Positions 25,694 through 35,279 of a DNA stretch of 64,000 bases are shown piece after piece. The stretch spans positions 2,218,715-2,282,714 of the forward strand of contig NZ_LWLP01000001.1 in the NCBI RefSeq assembly GCF_001641125.1, written 5' to 3'. A program made the translations under genes and the position numbers. The notes under the pieces were generated by a model. That model was not told where the DNA came from, searched no databases, and saw nothing but the letters and a program-made list of their open reading frames with translations. How positions within the stretch are numbered: position 1 is the first letter of the stretch; each line of letters opens with the position of its first letter. Origin of the DNA: Arthrobacter sp. OY3WO11 (GTDB lineage Bacteria; Actinomycetota; Actinomycetes; Actinomycetales; Micrococcaceae).

Positions 25694-26544
25694 CCACTGG
25701 GCTGCGAAACCCCAAAACCACCCACGCTGCTATCTGCCCTGCCTCGGACCCCCATGAACTGCCGGAGAGCCTCCACCCAGGATTCGAACGCATCCAGATG
25801 GCTGTCGTGGGAAGCCCCGGCCAAATCCACGCGCTGGACCTTGCGGCCGCGCTCGCAGAACTCGGATTTATCCTCCGCGGTGAACATCCCGTGTTCTCCG
25901 TAAACAACGAGTGTCGGCGCAGCAATGCTTTCCCACTCGTCCCAGCGGGGCTCGGCCACTGGCTTGATCGCGGCCACCAGGACGTCAGCCTTAAACCGCG
26001 GCCACAACCCGTCGGCCTTTTCCTCCAGGTCAGCCACCCACGCCCGCGCCAAAGGTCCGTCCCCAAGGAAATCCTGTGCTGCTGAGCGGCTTGCGAAGGG
26101 CAGGGGAAAGGACCGGAAGTATTCACCCAAAAGTTCGTGCTCGTCCCCGTTGCCGCCGGCGGCTCCGGACTCGAGAAGGACCAGCCGGGACACCAGGTCA
26201 GGGCGCGCGGCCGCCACCAGCATCGCCGTGTGCCCGCCCAAGGACTGCCCTATGAGCGTCACGGGAGCACCGACCTTTGATTCGATAACACGTACGACGT
26301 CGGCAACGAAGGCTTCGCGGGAAAGGTCACCCGGCCGGGTAGTACTTCTGCCGTGGCCGCGGAGATCGATCAGAAGGGTCCGGAATTCCGGCAGCGCGAG
26401 GGCCGTCTCGACGAACTCAAGCGCACTGCCGGCCAATCCATGCAGGATGACCACGGGCGCTGCGTCGGCGGGACCCATCTCGATGCCGTGGATGTGAACC
26501 CCGGGTCCGGTCTGGACTCCGAAAGTCCGTGCAGGGAAGTCCAT
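25690..26544 (-). CDS. alpha/beta hydrolase
   Basis: A 284-residue alpha/beta-fold hydrolase. The oxyanion stretch is VILHGLAGSALEF, the nucleophile elbow is IGQSLGGH (serine), the acid lies in VVYGEHGMF/AEDK, and the catalytic histidine is in GASHDSHLD. The substrate is unknown. ATG 26544 has a GGGGGG ribosome site about ten bases ahead, while ATG 26553 is very close to it. An IS481 element has landed 11 to 20 bases ahead of the start, so the native promoter is now a kilobase away. Confidence 0.83.
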   Translation of the reverse strand: MDFPARTFGVQTGPGVHIHGIEMGPADAAPVVILHGLAGSALEFVETALALPEFRTLLIDLRGHGRSTTRPGDLSREAFVADVVRVIESKVGAPVTLIGQSLGGHTAMLVAAARPDLVSRLVLLESGAAGGNGDEHELLGEYFRSFPLPFASRSAAQDFLGDGPLARAWVADLEEKADGLWPRFKADVLVAAIKPVAEPRWDEWESIAAPTLVVYGEHGMFTAEDKSEFCERGRKVQRVDLAGASHDSHLDAFESWVEALRQFMGVRGRADSSVGGFGVSQPSG

Positions 26545-26563
26545 CGCTGTCATGCCCCCCAAC

Positions 26564-26569
26564 GCTAGC
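26564..26569. repeat. target-site duplication, left copy
   Basis: GCTAGC directly flanks the left end of the IS481-family element and matches the copy at 27644-27649. It fits the NCTAGN target hexamer reported for IS481. It also supplies the TAG that ends the transposase frame. Confidence 0.9.
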
Positions 26570-27534
26570 TGTACTGTCCCGGCAGGTTGGTGACACGGCT
26601 GGCCGGTGGCTGACCCCTGAGTGAGGTGTGGCCTCGATGATGATTGTAGTGATGGAGCCAGTCGGGGAAAGCGTTAACACGCTCGGCCTCTGATTTGTAG
26701 GGGCGGGCGTAGGCCCATTCGTCGAGCATGGTGCGGTTGTAGCGCTCTACTTTGCCGTTGGTCTGGGGACGGTACGGGCGGGTGCGTTTGTGCTTGATGT
26801 CCGGGCCCAGCGCGTCTGTGAAGGCGTGGGAGCGGTAGCAGGAGCCGTTGTCTGTTAGCACCCGCTTGACGGTGATGCCGTGGGATTCGAAGTAGGCGTT
26901 GGCGCGTGCCCAGAAACCGGCTGCCGTTTCTTTCTTTTCATCGGCCAGGAGCTCGGTGTATGCGAGTCTGGAGCGGTCATCGACGGCGTTGTGGAGGTAG
27001 TGGTATCCGGGTCTGCGGTTGGCCGCGGTACCGGTTCTGTTACGCCAGCCGGCGGCCCTGCCGAACGCGCGGTGGCCGCCGCCGTCGGGGATCCGGCCGA
27101 GTTTCTTGATGTCGACATGGATCAGGTCCCCCGGGCCTGTCGTGTTCGTAGCGGCGGATCACTCGTCCGGTGCCACGGTCCAGCCAGGTCAGTTTCGCCA
27201 GCCGGTAGCGGGACAGGACCCGGTGCACGGTGGAGGGGTGGATGCCCAGCAGATAACCGATTCTTGCCGGTCCCCAGCGGCGGTTCACACGCACGGCGAT
27301 GATCCGCCGCTCCGTACGTGTTGCCGTGCGCCGGGGCGAACAATGCGGGCGGCTGGAGCGGTCCTCCATCCCAGCCGGGCCGTGCTCGCGGTAGCGCTGT
27401 GCCCAGCGAGCAGCAGTTGGCACGGAGACCTGAAACCGCTCTGCAGCCCGGCGCAGGTTCCAGCACTGATCAACGACACATTGCGCGAGCTGCAGCCGCC
27501 CCCGGGGCGTCAGAAGAGCGTTAGGGTGGGACAT
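26565..27534 (-). pseudogene. IS481-family transposase, frameshifted
   Basis: The first part (27534 down to about 27132) begins MSHPNALLTPRGRLQLA and holds helix-turn-helix domains (VSVPTAARWAQRYREHG, GIHPSTVHRVL). A CCCCC run at 27128-27132 shifts the frame. The second part continues with DLIHVDIKK, NAVDDRSR, LTDNGSCYRSH and NGKVERYNRTML, which carry the DDE residues. The span of 970 bases is one more than 323 codons, so a single extra base explains everything and a repaired protein would have 322 residues. The stop codon lies in the target duplication. As written, no full transposase can be made. Confidence 0.88.
26570..26593 (+). repeat. IS481 left terminal inverted repeat
   Basis: The 24 bases starting TGTACTGTCC match the right end (27620-27643, read on the minus strand) at 17 of 24 positions without gaps. 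Confidence 0.85.
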
Positions 27535-27600
27535 GAAGACCTCCGTGCGTGGAATTGGACTCTAGACAAGCCCCACTCCACCCGGAGGTCTTCTTCATGT
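27531..27600 (-). promoter_or_regulatory. leader hairpin that would hide the transposase start
   Basis: In minus-strand RNA, the arm at 27600-27584 (ACATGAAGAAGACCTCC) pairs with the arm at 27544-27531 (GGAGGTCTTCATGT) apart from a 3-base bulge. The second arm contains the GGAGGT ribosome site and the ATG start. RNA read in from outside the element would fold and block translation, while RNA started inside the loop would not. Confidence 0.6.
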
Positions 27601-27619
27601 CACCAAACCACGCCGAACA

Positions 27620-27643
27620 TCACTAACGTCCGTGGTCAATACA
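27620..27643 (-). repeat. IS481 right terminal inverted repeat
   Basis: Read on the minus strand it begins TGTATTGACC and pairs with the left end at 17 of 24 positions. Confidence 0.85.
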
Positions 27644-27649
27644 GCTAGC
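27644..27649. repeat. target-site duplication, right copy
   Basis: GCTAGC, identical to the left copy at 26564-26569. Confidence 0.9.
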
Positions 27650-27796
27650 TGACAGGGGGCTGCAGACGGAGCGTTCTGCGTGGAGGGCGCCGGACGGTAG
27701 ACTTGGATGGGCCGTTCTCCGGCCACTCTGCCCCGGCTCCCTCCCAACATCGTGCGAGGGCTGCGGCGTTCCCTGTTGTGAAAGGCCTTACCTGCT

Positions 27797-29395
27797 GTGA
27801 TTACTGTCCAGGATCTTGAACTGCGTGCCGGCGCCCGGCTCCTGATGGACCAGGTGAGCTTCCGCATCGACAAGGGAGACAAGATCGGCCTGGTGGGCCG
27901 CAACGGCGCCGGGAAGACCACCCTCACCAGGGTCCTCGCCGGCGAAGGGCTCCCTGCCGCAGGGAAAGTGACCCGTACCGGCGAGATCGGCTACCTGCCG
28001 CAGGATCCCCGGACACCGGACATGGAGCAGCTCGCGCGGGACCGGATCCTGTCCGTCCGCGGCCTGGACATCGCCGTCGGAAAACTCCGCGTGGCGCACG
28101 AAGAAATGGCCAGCGAGGACGCCGCGGTCCAGCGCAAGGCGATGAACCGTTACGACCGCCTTGAGTCCGAGTTCCTGGCAGCCGGCGGCTACGCTGCCGA
28201 GGCCGAGGCGGCGGCAATCTGCTCCAACCTCGCGCTGCCGGACCGCCTGCTGAACCAGCCGCTCAAGACCCTGTCCGGTGGCCAGCGGCGCCGCGTGGAG
28301 CTGGCACGCATCCTCTACTCGGACGCCGAGACCATGCTCCTCGATGAGCCCACCAACCACCTCGACGCCGATTCCATCGCCTGGCTGCGTGACTTCCTGA
28401 AAAACCACCAGGGCGGCCTGATCGTGATCAGCCACGACACCGAACTGCTCGAGGCCACCGTGAACAAGGTGTTCCTGCTGGACGCCAACCGCGCGCAGAT
28501 CGACTTCTACAACATGGACTGGAAGCGCTACCTCACCCAGCGCGAAACGGATGAGCGCGCCCGTAAGCGGGAACGCGCCAACGCCGAGAAGAAGGCCCAG
28601 GTTCTTTTCGACCAGGCCAACAAGATGCGCGCCAAAGCCACCAAGGCGGTTGCCGCCCAGAACATGGCCAAGCGCGCCGAGCGGCTGCTCAGCGGACTCG
28701 AGGCCGTGCGCGAGAACGACCGCGTGGCAGCACTGCGGTTCCCGGACCCCTCGCCGTGCGGCAGGACCCCGCTCACCGCCGAGGGCCTCAGCAAGTCCTA
28801 CGGTTCGCTGGAGATCTTCACGGACGTGGACCTGGCCATCGACCGCGGCTCCAAGGTGGTCATCCTGGGCCTCAACGGTGCCGGCAAAACCACCCTCCTG
28901 CGGATGCTCGCGGGCGTGGACCAGCCAGACACCGGTGACGTCATCGCCGGCCACGGCCTCAAGGTGGGCTACTACGCCCAGGAGCACGAAACCCTCGACG
29001 TCGACCGGACCGTCCTGGAAAACATGCGCTCCGCCGCCCCCGACATGAAGGACGCCGAAGTCCGCGGCATCCTGGGTTCGTTCCTGTTCTCAGGCGACGA
29101 CGTCGACAAGCCCGCCGGCGTCCTCTCCGGCGGCGAGAAGACGCGCCTGGCCCTTGCCACCATCGTGGCCTCCAGCGCCAACGTCCTCCTCCTCGACGAG
29201 CCCACCAACAACCTGGACCCTGCCAGCCGCGCAGAAATCCTTGGCGCCCTCAGAAACTACAGCGGCGCCGTCGTCCTGGTCAGCCACGATGAGGGGGCAG
29301 TGGAGGCCCTCAACCCAGAGCGCGTAGTGCTGCTGCCCGACGGCGTCGAGGACCACTGGAACGAAGACTACCTGGACCTGATTACGCTCGCTTAA
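27797..29395 (+). CDS. ABC-F family ATPase
   Basis: A 532-residue soluble protein with two ABC domains and no membrane part. Domain 1 has GRNGAGKTT, LSGGQRRRVE and MLLDEPTNHLD. Domain 2 has GLNGAGKTT, LSGGEKTRLA and LLLDEPTNNLD. The lysine/arginine-rich linker (about residues 240-300) is the P-site interaction motif region. ABC-F proteins act on the ribosome as translation factors or antibiotic-protection factors; which one applies here is unclear. The start is GTG 27797. The gene lies 147 bases beyond the IS element. Confidence 0.9.
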   Translation: MITVQDLELRAGARLLMDQVSFRIDKGDKIGLVGRNGAGKTTLTRVLAGEGLPAAGKVTRTGEIGYLPQDPRTPDMEQLARDRILSVRGLDIAVGKLRVAHEEMASEDAAVQRKAMNRYDRLESEFLAAGGYAAEAEAAAICSNLALPDRLLNQPLKTLSGGQRRRVELARILYSDAETMLLDEPTNHLDADSIAWLRDFLKNHQGGLIVISHDTELLEATVNKVFLLDANRAQIDFYNMDWKRYLTQRETDERARKRERANAEKKAQVLFDQANKMRAKATKAVAAQNMAKRAERLLSGLEAVRENDRVAALRFPDPSPCGRTPLTAEGLSKSYGSLEIFTDVDLAIDRGSKVVILGLNGAGKTTLLRMLAGVDQPDTGDVIAGHGLKVGYYAQEHETLDVDRTVLENMRSAAPDMKDAEVRGILGSFLFSGDDVDKPAGVLSGGEKTRLALATIVASSANVLLLDEPTNNLDPASRAEILGALRNYSGAVVLVSHDEGAVEALNPERVVLLPDGVEDHWNEDYLDLITLA

Positions 29396-29524
29396 GCGTT
29401 CCACGCCCGCTGGCTCCGCTGCGCGGCGCAGGCGATTTCCCGCGTGCTGGCTCGTTCCTCGCCTTTGACGCACGCTACATAAATCACCCGCGCCGCTTCG
29501 CTCGTTCCTCTGGAGCCTTACGCT

Positions 29525-30001
29525 TCAACGCACCTTTAGTTCCAGGGCTTCGGTTATTTCTTGAAGCTGCCGGTAGGTGATGCTGAACATGGAGTGGTGG
29601 TCGCCTGCGCCTGCCCAGAGGCGCTGGTGCTCCTGGAGGCTCGTGTCGAGGAGCGTCCGGACTTTTTCCGGGTGACCCACCGGGGCCACTCCGCCTACCG
29701 CCTGGCCGGTATGCTGTAGGACGAATTCGGGGGAGGCGCGGCGTATCCTGCCCGCCCCCAACTCTTCAGCAACCAGTCTGGTATCAACGCGGGCAGCACC
29801 GCTGGCCAGGATCAGCAGGGGCTCGCCGTTGAGGTCGAAGATCAAGCTGTTGGTGATTGCCGCTAGGTCGCATTCCAGCGCCTCAGCTGCCGCGGACGCT
29901 GTCGGAACGCCCGAGGGAAAAGTCCGCACGGTGTCCCCAACTCCGGCAGCCACCAAGGCGGCGCGCACCACAGCAACCGGGCCGCCGTCGTGCTCCGTCA
30001 T
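29525..30001 (-). CDS. YbaK/ProX-family aminoacyl-tRNA deacylase
   Basis: A 158-residue single-domain protein of the YbaK/ProX/EbsC editing family, which hydrolyses mischarged aminoacyl-tRNA in trans. Family marks are AITNSLIFDLNGEPLLILASG, with the region around RVDTRLVAEELG, and GQAVGGVAPVGHPEKV. It starts three bases after the SURF1 stop and is the last gene of a four-gene run. Confidence 0.88.
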   Translation of the reverse strand: MTEHDGGPVAVVRAALVAAGVGDTVRTFPSGVPTASAAAEALECDLAAITNSLIFDLNGEPLLILASGAARVDTRLVAEELGAGRIRRASPEFVLQHTGQAVGGVAPVGHPEKVRTLLDTSLQEHQRLWAGAGDHHSMFSITYRQLQEITEALELKVR

Positions 30002-30004
30002 CCG

Positions 30005-30880
30005 TCAGTACCCCTGCGCATCCAGGAGTGCGTCTTCCTCTTCTTCGGAGGTCGCCTTCTTCCGCTTCCTGGGAGGTGACGGACGACGGCGGTGCTCGCC
30101 GCGTGCGGGGCGGGCCGCGCCCTCTGGTGCCCCGTCGTCGTCCTCGGCGTCAATGGCGGCGTTGCGTGCCTGCTGGCGGGCAGCGTAGCCAAAACCGACG
30201 AACATCAGCACGCCGAACGCGAACCACTGCAGCGAGTACGAAAGGTGTGTGCCTTCCTCGGTGGAGGGTTTGGGGAACGGGAACGGCATGTCCGCCGCTG
30301 GCGGTGTCTCCGACGCGAGCTGGCCGTACGCCCCGGTCAACAGCGGATACCCGAGCTGTCCGGCATAAGCTGCAAGGTCGATGGAAGCCAGCTGGCCTTC
30401 GGGGGCGCCGCGCTGGAGTTCGGGCTCGGGATGCTTCAAACGCACGACGGCGGTCACGTCACCCGCAGGGGGTTCCGGCACCGAGTCCGGGGCGCCCGGA
30501 TTATCGTTGCCGATGGGCAGCCACCCCCTGTCGATGACGACTGTCTCACCGGAGGCAAGGCGGAACGGGACCACCACTTCGTAGCCCGGCTGGCCATTGA
30601 GCGGACGGTTCCGGACGACGCGCTGGCCTTCGGTGAGATACGTGCCCCTCAGCTCCACCTGGGTCCATTCCATGGCGGGGTCCAGCTCGTTGAATTGTTC
30701 CCGGACGTCCGCGAACGGGATGGGCGTTGCCGAGTAATTGGTCACCACACGGTTGATTTCAGCCAGGGTTTCCGCACGCCGGTCCATCTGCCAGCGGCCC
30801 AGGAACACGCAGGCGGAGGCGAAGATGGCAGCCAGCAGCAAATAACCCAGCCACTTGCTGGAGAAGAGGAAACGGTACAT
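30005..30880 (-). CDS. SURF1-family cytochrome oxidase assembly protein
   Basis: A 291-residue membrane protein with one helix near each end (LGYLLLAAIFASACVFLG and WFAFGVLMFVGFGYA) and a loop between them outside, the usual SURF1 plan. Conserved pieces are GRWQMDRR, ELRGTY, NRPLNGQPGYEVVVPF and VIDRGWLP. The C-terminal 60 residues are highly charged (RPSPPRKRKK, EEEED), longer than in many homologues. It helps assemble cytochrome c oxidase, as CtaA does at 4133. The gene directly follows the small Cys/His gene. Confidence 0.88.
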   Translation of the reverse strand: MYRFLFSSKWLGYLLLAAIFASACVFLGRWQMDRRAETLAEINRVVTNYSATPIPFADVREQFNELDPAMEWTQVELRGTYLTEGQRVVRNRPLNGQPGYEVVVPFRLASGETVVIDRGWLPIGNDNPGAPDSVPEPPAGDVTAVVRLKHPEPELQRGAPEGQLASIDLAAYAGQLGYPLLTGAYGQLASETPPAADMPFPFPKPSTEEGTHLSYSLQWFAFGVLMFVGFGYAARQQARNAAIDAEDDDGAPEGAARPARGEHRRRPSPPRKRKKATSEEEEDALLDAQGY

Positions 30881-31146
30881 TCAGCTGTCCTGCCCAGGGT
30901 CGGTGGACGCCCGCGAGTCATCGAGGGGCAGGGTTTCCTTCCAGAGGCCCCGTGTCTGAAGGTAGTCCTCCAGCCATTCCCGGTGGTCGGCGCAGGCAAG
31001 CCAGGTCTTGCGGCGTTCCGGCGAGTGGATCTTGGGGTTGTTCCAGAGGAGCTGCCATGAAGCCTGCGCACGGCACGCCTTGCGGGAACAGATGGCACCG
31101 GCTTCCGCCGCTGCGGGATCGGTTCCGGCGGCGAAGTCAAAGATGC

Positions 31147-31150
<4 letters not shown>
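30881..31150 (-). CDS. small Cys/His protein, conserved hypothetical
   Basis: An 89-residue soluble protein. Cys21, Cys26, Cys53 and His56 (with His42) could bind zinc or another metal; the rest is rich in Trp (SWQLLWNNPKIHSPERRKTW). I recall similar proteins beside SURF1 and DUF3099 genes in actinobacteria, without function. It overlaps the DUF3099 gene by four bases and abuts the SURF1 gene, so all are co-translated. Confidence 0.7.
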
Positions 31151-32461
<1,311 letters not shown>

Positions 32462-32588
32462 CCGGCGCCGGCAAACTAGCAGCCAGGCGCTTCTTTGTGT
32501 AGGTCACACAAGGGAATTGGCCGGGGCCGCTGGCATGATGGACTGCAGGCCATCAGCAATTTAGACGTTTCAGACAAAAGGAGCCCGC

Positions 32589-33341
32589 ATGGGACTGCTG
32601 GATAAAAAGACTGCCATCGTGACCGGATCCTCCCGCGGAATCGGCGCGGAGGTAGCCAAGAACCTTGCCCGCGAGGGCGCCGCCGTCGTGGTGAACTACC
32701 GCCAGAAGGCACCGCGCGCCAACAAGGTTGTGCAGGGGATCGAAGCCGACGGCGGACGTGCAGTGGCCGTGGGCGCGGACCTCACTACCCAGGAAGGCGT
32801 GCAGGCGCTGGCCTCCGCCGCCATGGAGAACTTCGGTTCCCTGGACATCCTGGTGCTGAACGCCTCCGGCGGCATGGAAACCGGGATGGGCGAGGATTAC
32901 GCACTCAAGCTGAACCGTGACGCCCAGATCAACATGCTCAATGCGGCCGTACCCCTGATGAAGGAAGGCTCGCGGGTGGTCTTCGTGACCAGCCACCAGG
33001 CCCACTTCATCAACACGGTGCCCACCATGGAGGCCTACGAGCCGGTGGCCCGCAGCAAGCGCGCGGGCGAGGACGCCCTGCGTGAACTCATCCCCAACCT
33101 GGAGGAGAAGGGCATCACCCTGGTAGTTGTCTCCGGCGACATGATCGAAGGAACCGTCACGGCCACGCTGCTTGACCGCTCCACGCCGGGCGCCATAGAG
33201 GCCCGCCGCGCTGAAGCCGGCAAGCTGTACTCGGTGGAGGAGTTTGCAGAGGTTGTGGCCGGCATGGTCACCGCCGACGTCGAGTCAGGACACACCGAAT
33301 ACGCCGGCGGCGCAGACTACTTCGGCAAGGGCACGAACTAG
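32589..33341 (+). CDS. SDR-family oxidoreductase with FabI-like Tyr-x6-Lys spacing
   Basis: A 250-residue short-chain dehydrogenase. The dinucleotide motif is classical (VTGSSRGIG), and NASGG ends beta-4. The active site reads YEPVARSK: Lys follows Tyr after six residues, as in FabI/InhA enoyl reductases, rather than after three as in FabG-like SDRs. The next gene upstream is fabG, recalling mabA-inhA of mycobacteria. Whether it reduces enoyl-ACP is unproven. AAAAGGAG precedes the ATG. Confidence 0.78.
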   Translation: MGLLDKKTAIVTGSSRGIGAEVAKNLAREGAAVVVNYRQKAPRANKVVQGIEADGGRAVAVGADLTTQEGVQALASAAMENFGSLDILVLNASGGMETGMGEDYALKLNRDAQINMLNAAVPLMKEGSRVVFVTSHQAHFINTVPTMEAYEPVARSKRAGEDALRELIPNLEEKGITLVVVSGDMIEGTVTATLLDRSTPGAIEARRAEAGKLYSVEEFAEVVAGMVTADVESGHTEYAGGADYFGKGTN

Positions 33342-33359
33342 CTCTACGGTTATATGCAA

Positions 33360-33388
33360 GATGGCACGTCGCACCGCGACGTGCCATC
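33360..33388. terminator. hairpin terminator between convergent genes
   Basis: GATGGCACGTCGC and its exact complement enclose a three-base loop (ACC). It lies after the SDR stop and ahead of the end of serB. Confidence 0.75.
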
Positions 33389-33421
33389 CGGCATTTAAGG
33401 GGGCGGGTTTTACTACCGGGT

Positions 33422-34315
33422 TCAGACGCCGGCGACGTGCCGGACTGCGTCGAGGTACGGCATGTTGACGGCGGCGTCTGCCACGGCCCGCACGGCGGGT
33501 TTGGCGTTGAACGCGACGCCGATGCCGGCCGCCCCGAGCATGTCCAGGTCGTTGGCTCCGTCGCCCACAGCCACGGTGTGCTCCAGGGCGATGCCCTCGG
33601 CGGCTGCCCATTCGCGGAGGTACTTTTCCTTGGCGGCGCGGTCCACCACTGCGCCCAGCACCTTGCCGGTCAGCTCGCCGTCCACGATCTCCAGCTCGTT
33701 GGCCTGCCAGTAGTCCAGGCCCAGCTCGGCGGCGATCGGCTCAAGGATCTGGTTGAACCCGCCGGACACCACGGCTACCACGTGTCCTGCCGCCTTAAAA
33801 GCGGCCACGAGTTCGGCGGCTCCCAGGCTCAGCTTTACTTCGTTGCGGACGGAATGGACGACGGCGGCCGGCAGCCCTGCGAGCACAGCCACGCGGGCGT
33901 GAAGGCTTTGGGTGAAGTCCAGCTCGCCGCGCATGGCGGCCTCGGTAACGGCTGCCACTTCTTCCCGCTTGCCGGCGTAGGCGGCCAGGAGTTCGATGAC
34001 CTCCTGCTGGATCAGGGTGGAGTCCACGTCCATGATCAGCAGCTTGCGTTCCGCCGCCCTGAGGCCGGCCGGGACGAGCGCCGTGTCGAGCCCGGCGATG
34101 GGGGCTTCGGCAACGGCGTGGCGCAGTGCTGCGAGCCCGGCAGCGGTGGCGTCCGGAAGCTGGAGTTCGGCCATGTGGACCTGGTAGCGGCTGTCGCCGG
34201 AGGAGGCTTCGGACAGCACGGCAGCGCCCTGGGCGGTGAGGATGGAACGGAGCTGCTCCAGCGCGGTTGGAGACACATTCAGGCCATAGCTGACGGCAGT
34301 CACGTTCGAAGTCAT
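33422..34315 (-). CDS. serB: phosphoserine phosphatase SerB
   Basis: A 297-residue HAD-family enzyme that catalyses the last step of serine synthesis. The catalytic motif I is IMDVDSTLIQQE, motif II is VVSGGFN, and motif III/IV is VAVGDGANDLDML. The N-terminal 90 residues are the ACT-like regulatory part of the longer SerB type. ATG 34315 (MTSNV) is chosen; ATG 34324 is in frame. It is divergent from map. Confidence 0.92.
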   Translation of the reverse strand: MTSNVTAVSYGLNVSPTALEQLRSILTAQGAAVLSEASSGDSRYQVHMAELQLPDATAAGLAALRHAVAEAPIAGLDTALVPAGLRAAERKLLIMDVDSTLIQQEVIELLAAYAGKREEVAAVTEAAMRGELDFTQSLHARVAVLAGLPAAVVHSVRNEVKLSLGAAELVAAFKAAGHVVAVVSGGFNQILEPIAAELGLDYWQANELEIVDGELTGKVLGAVVDRAAKEKYLREWAAAEGIALEHTVAVGDGANDLDMLGAAGIGVAFNAKPAVRAVADAAVNMPYLDAVRHVAGV

Positions 34316-34417
34316 GCCTGCCATCTTAGCCAGCGGGGGAGGGGTCCCTTGAATTCATTGCATGTCTGCTGGAAGGTGGCAAGCGGACAATAATTACGTT
34401 CACACCTGGAGGAATCA

Positions 34418-35188
34418 TTGATTGAACTGCTCACGCCGCAGGAGATTGACAGGGCCCGTCCCTCGGGCCAGTTCGTCGCTAATACGCTGCGGGACCTGAG
34501 GGAGCGGACCGGACCTGGAACGAATCTCCTGGAGATCAACGACTGGGCTGCGGCCATGATCAGTGCAGCGGGAGCCCGCTCCTGCTATGTCGACTACGCT
34601 CCCTCGTTCGGGCGAGGGCCTTTCGGGAAAGTCATCTGCACGTCCGTCAACGATGCAGTTCTGCACGGACTGCCTCATGACTACGTCCTCAAGGACGGGG
34701 ACCTGCTGACCCTGGACTTCGCAGCCAGCGTCGACGGGTGGGTTACGGACTCCGCCATCAGCTTCGTCGTAGGGGATGCCGCTGCCCCCGAGGACACCCG
34801 CATGATCGAAACAACCGAGAGGGCACTGATGGCGGGCATCGGTGCGGCTCAGTCCGGAGCGCGCATCGGGGACATCTCCCACGCAATCGGCTCCGTGCTT
34901 GAGTCGGCCAACTACCGGGTCAACACCCAGTTCGGCGGGCACGGCGTTGGAAGCACCATGCACCAGGACCCCCACATTCCCAACACCGGCAAAGCAGGCC
35001 GTGGGTACGAGCTCCGCCCCGGACTGCTCCTGGCAATAGAACCGTGGGTCATGGACGGCACCAGCAAACTTTTTACAGCTCCCGACGGCTGGACCCTCTG
35101 CAGTTCCAACGGCCGCCGGACCGCCCATTCCGAACACACCATCGCGGTCACTGAATCCGGTCCCGTCATCCTCACGCAACCGGCCTGA
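34418..35188 (+). CDS. map: type I methionine aminopeptidase
   Basis: A 256-residue cytosolic dinuclear metallopeptidase that removes N-terminal methionine. Ligands are visible as Asp in LDFAASVDGWVTDSA (two aspartates), His in GGHGVGSTMH, Glu in LAIEPWV and Glu in SEHTIAV, and the cap histidine in VLHGLPHD. The TTG start at 34418 is backed by GGAGGA five bases ahead. Type I enzymes of actinobacteria often occur as several paralogues, so this may be a second copy. Confidence 0.9.
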   Translation: MIELLTPQEIDRARPSGQFVANTLRDLRERTGPGTNLLEINDWAAAMISAAGARSCYVDYAPSFGRGPFGKVICTSVNDAVLHGLPHDYVLKDGDLLTLDFAASVDGWVTDSAISFVVGDAAAPEDTRMIETTERALMAGIGAAQSGARIGDISHAIGSVLESANYRVNTQFGGHGVGSTMHQDPHIPNTGKAGRGYELRPGLLLAIEPWVMDGTSKLFTAPDGWTLCSSNGRRTAHSEHTIAVTESGPVILTQPA

Positions 35189-35279
35189 CGGGCGCCTGGC
35201 GAAGCTGCGCAATCAGCGTTTCGCTGTTACCTTGCCCCGGTTATCAGTCGGCCTCTTTTTTGTCCTAGTGTCTACTCCT

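Larger units (their letters stand above)
26570..27643. mobile_element. IS481-family insertion sequence
   Basis: The element is 1,074 bases long, bounded by imperfect terminal repeats starting TGTACTG and TGTATTG, and flanked by 6-bp GCTAGC duplications. It contains one transposase gene on the minus strand, now frameshifted. The clean duplication shows that insertion was relatively recent. It separates the alpha/beta hydrolase from its former upstream region. Confidence 0.92.

Noticed and set aside
26855..27118. Small minus-strand frame within the IS element
   Set aside because: It is the wrong frame of the transposase. The correct frame reads DLIHVDIKK and LTDNGS around it.
26565..27534. Programmed frameshifting in the transposase
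   Set aside because: The shift needs one skipped base at a C run, and the total length is one more than a multiple of three. IS481 members usually have a single frame, so a mutation or sequencing error is simpler.
29396..29524. Repeated CTCGTTCCTC units after the ABC-F gene
   Set aside because: Two short imperfect copies in GC-rich DNA do not support a named element or terminator.
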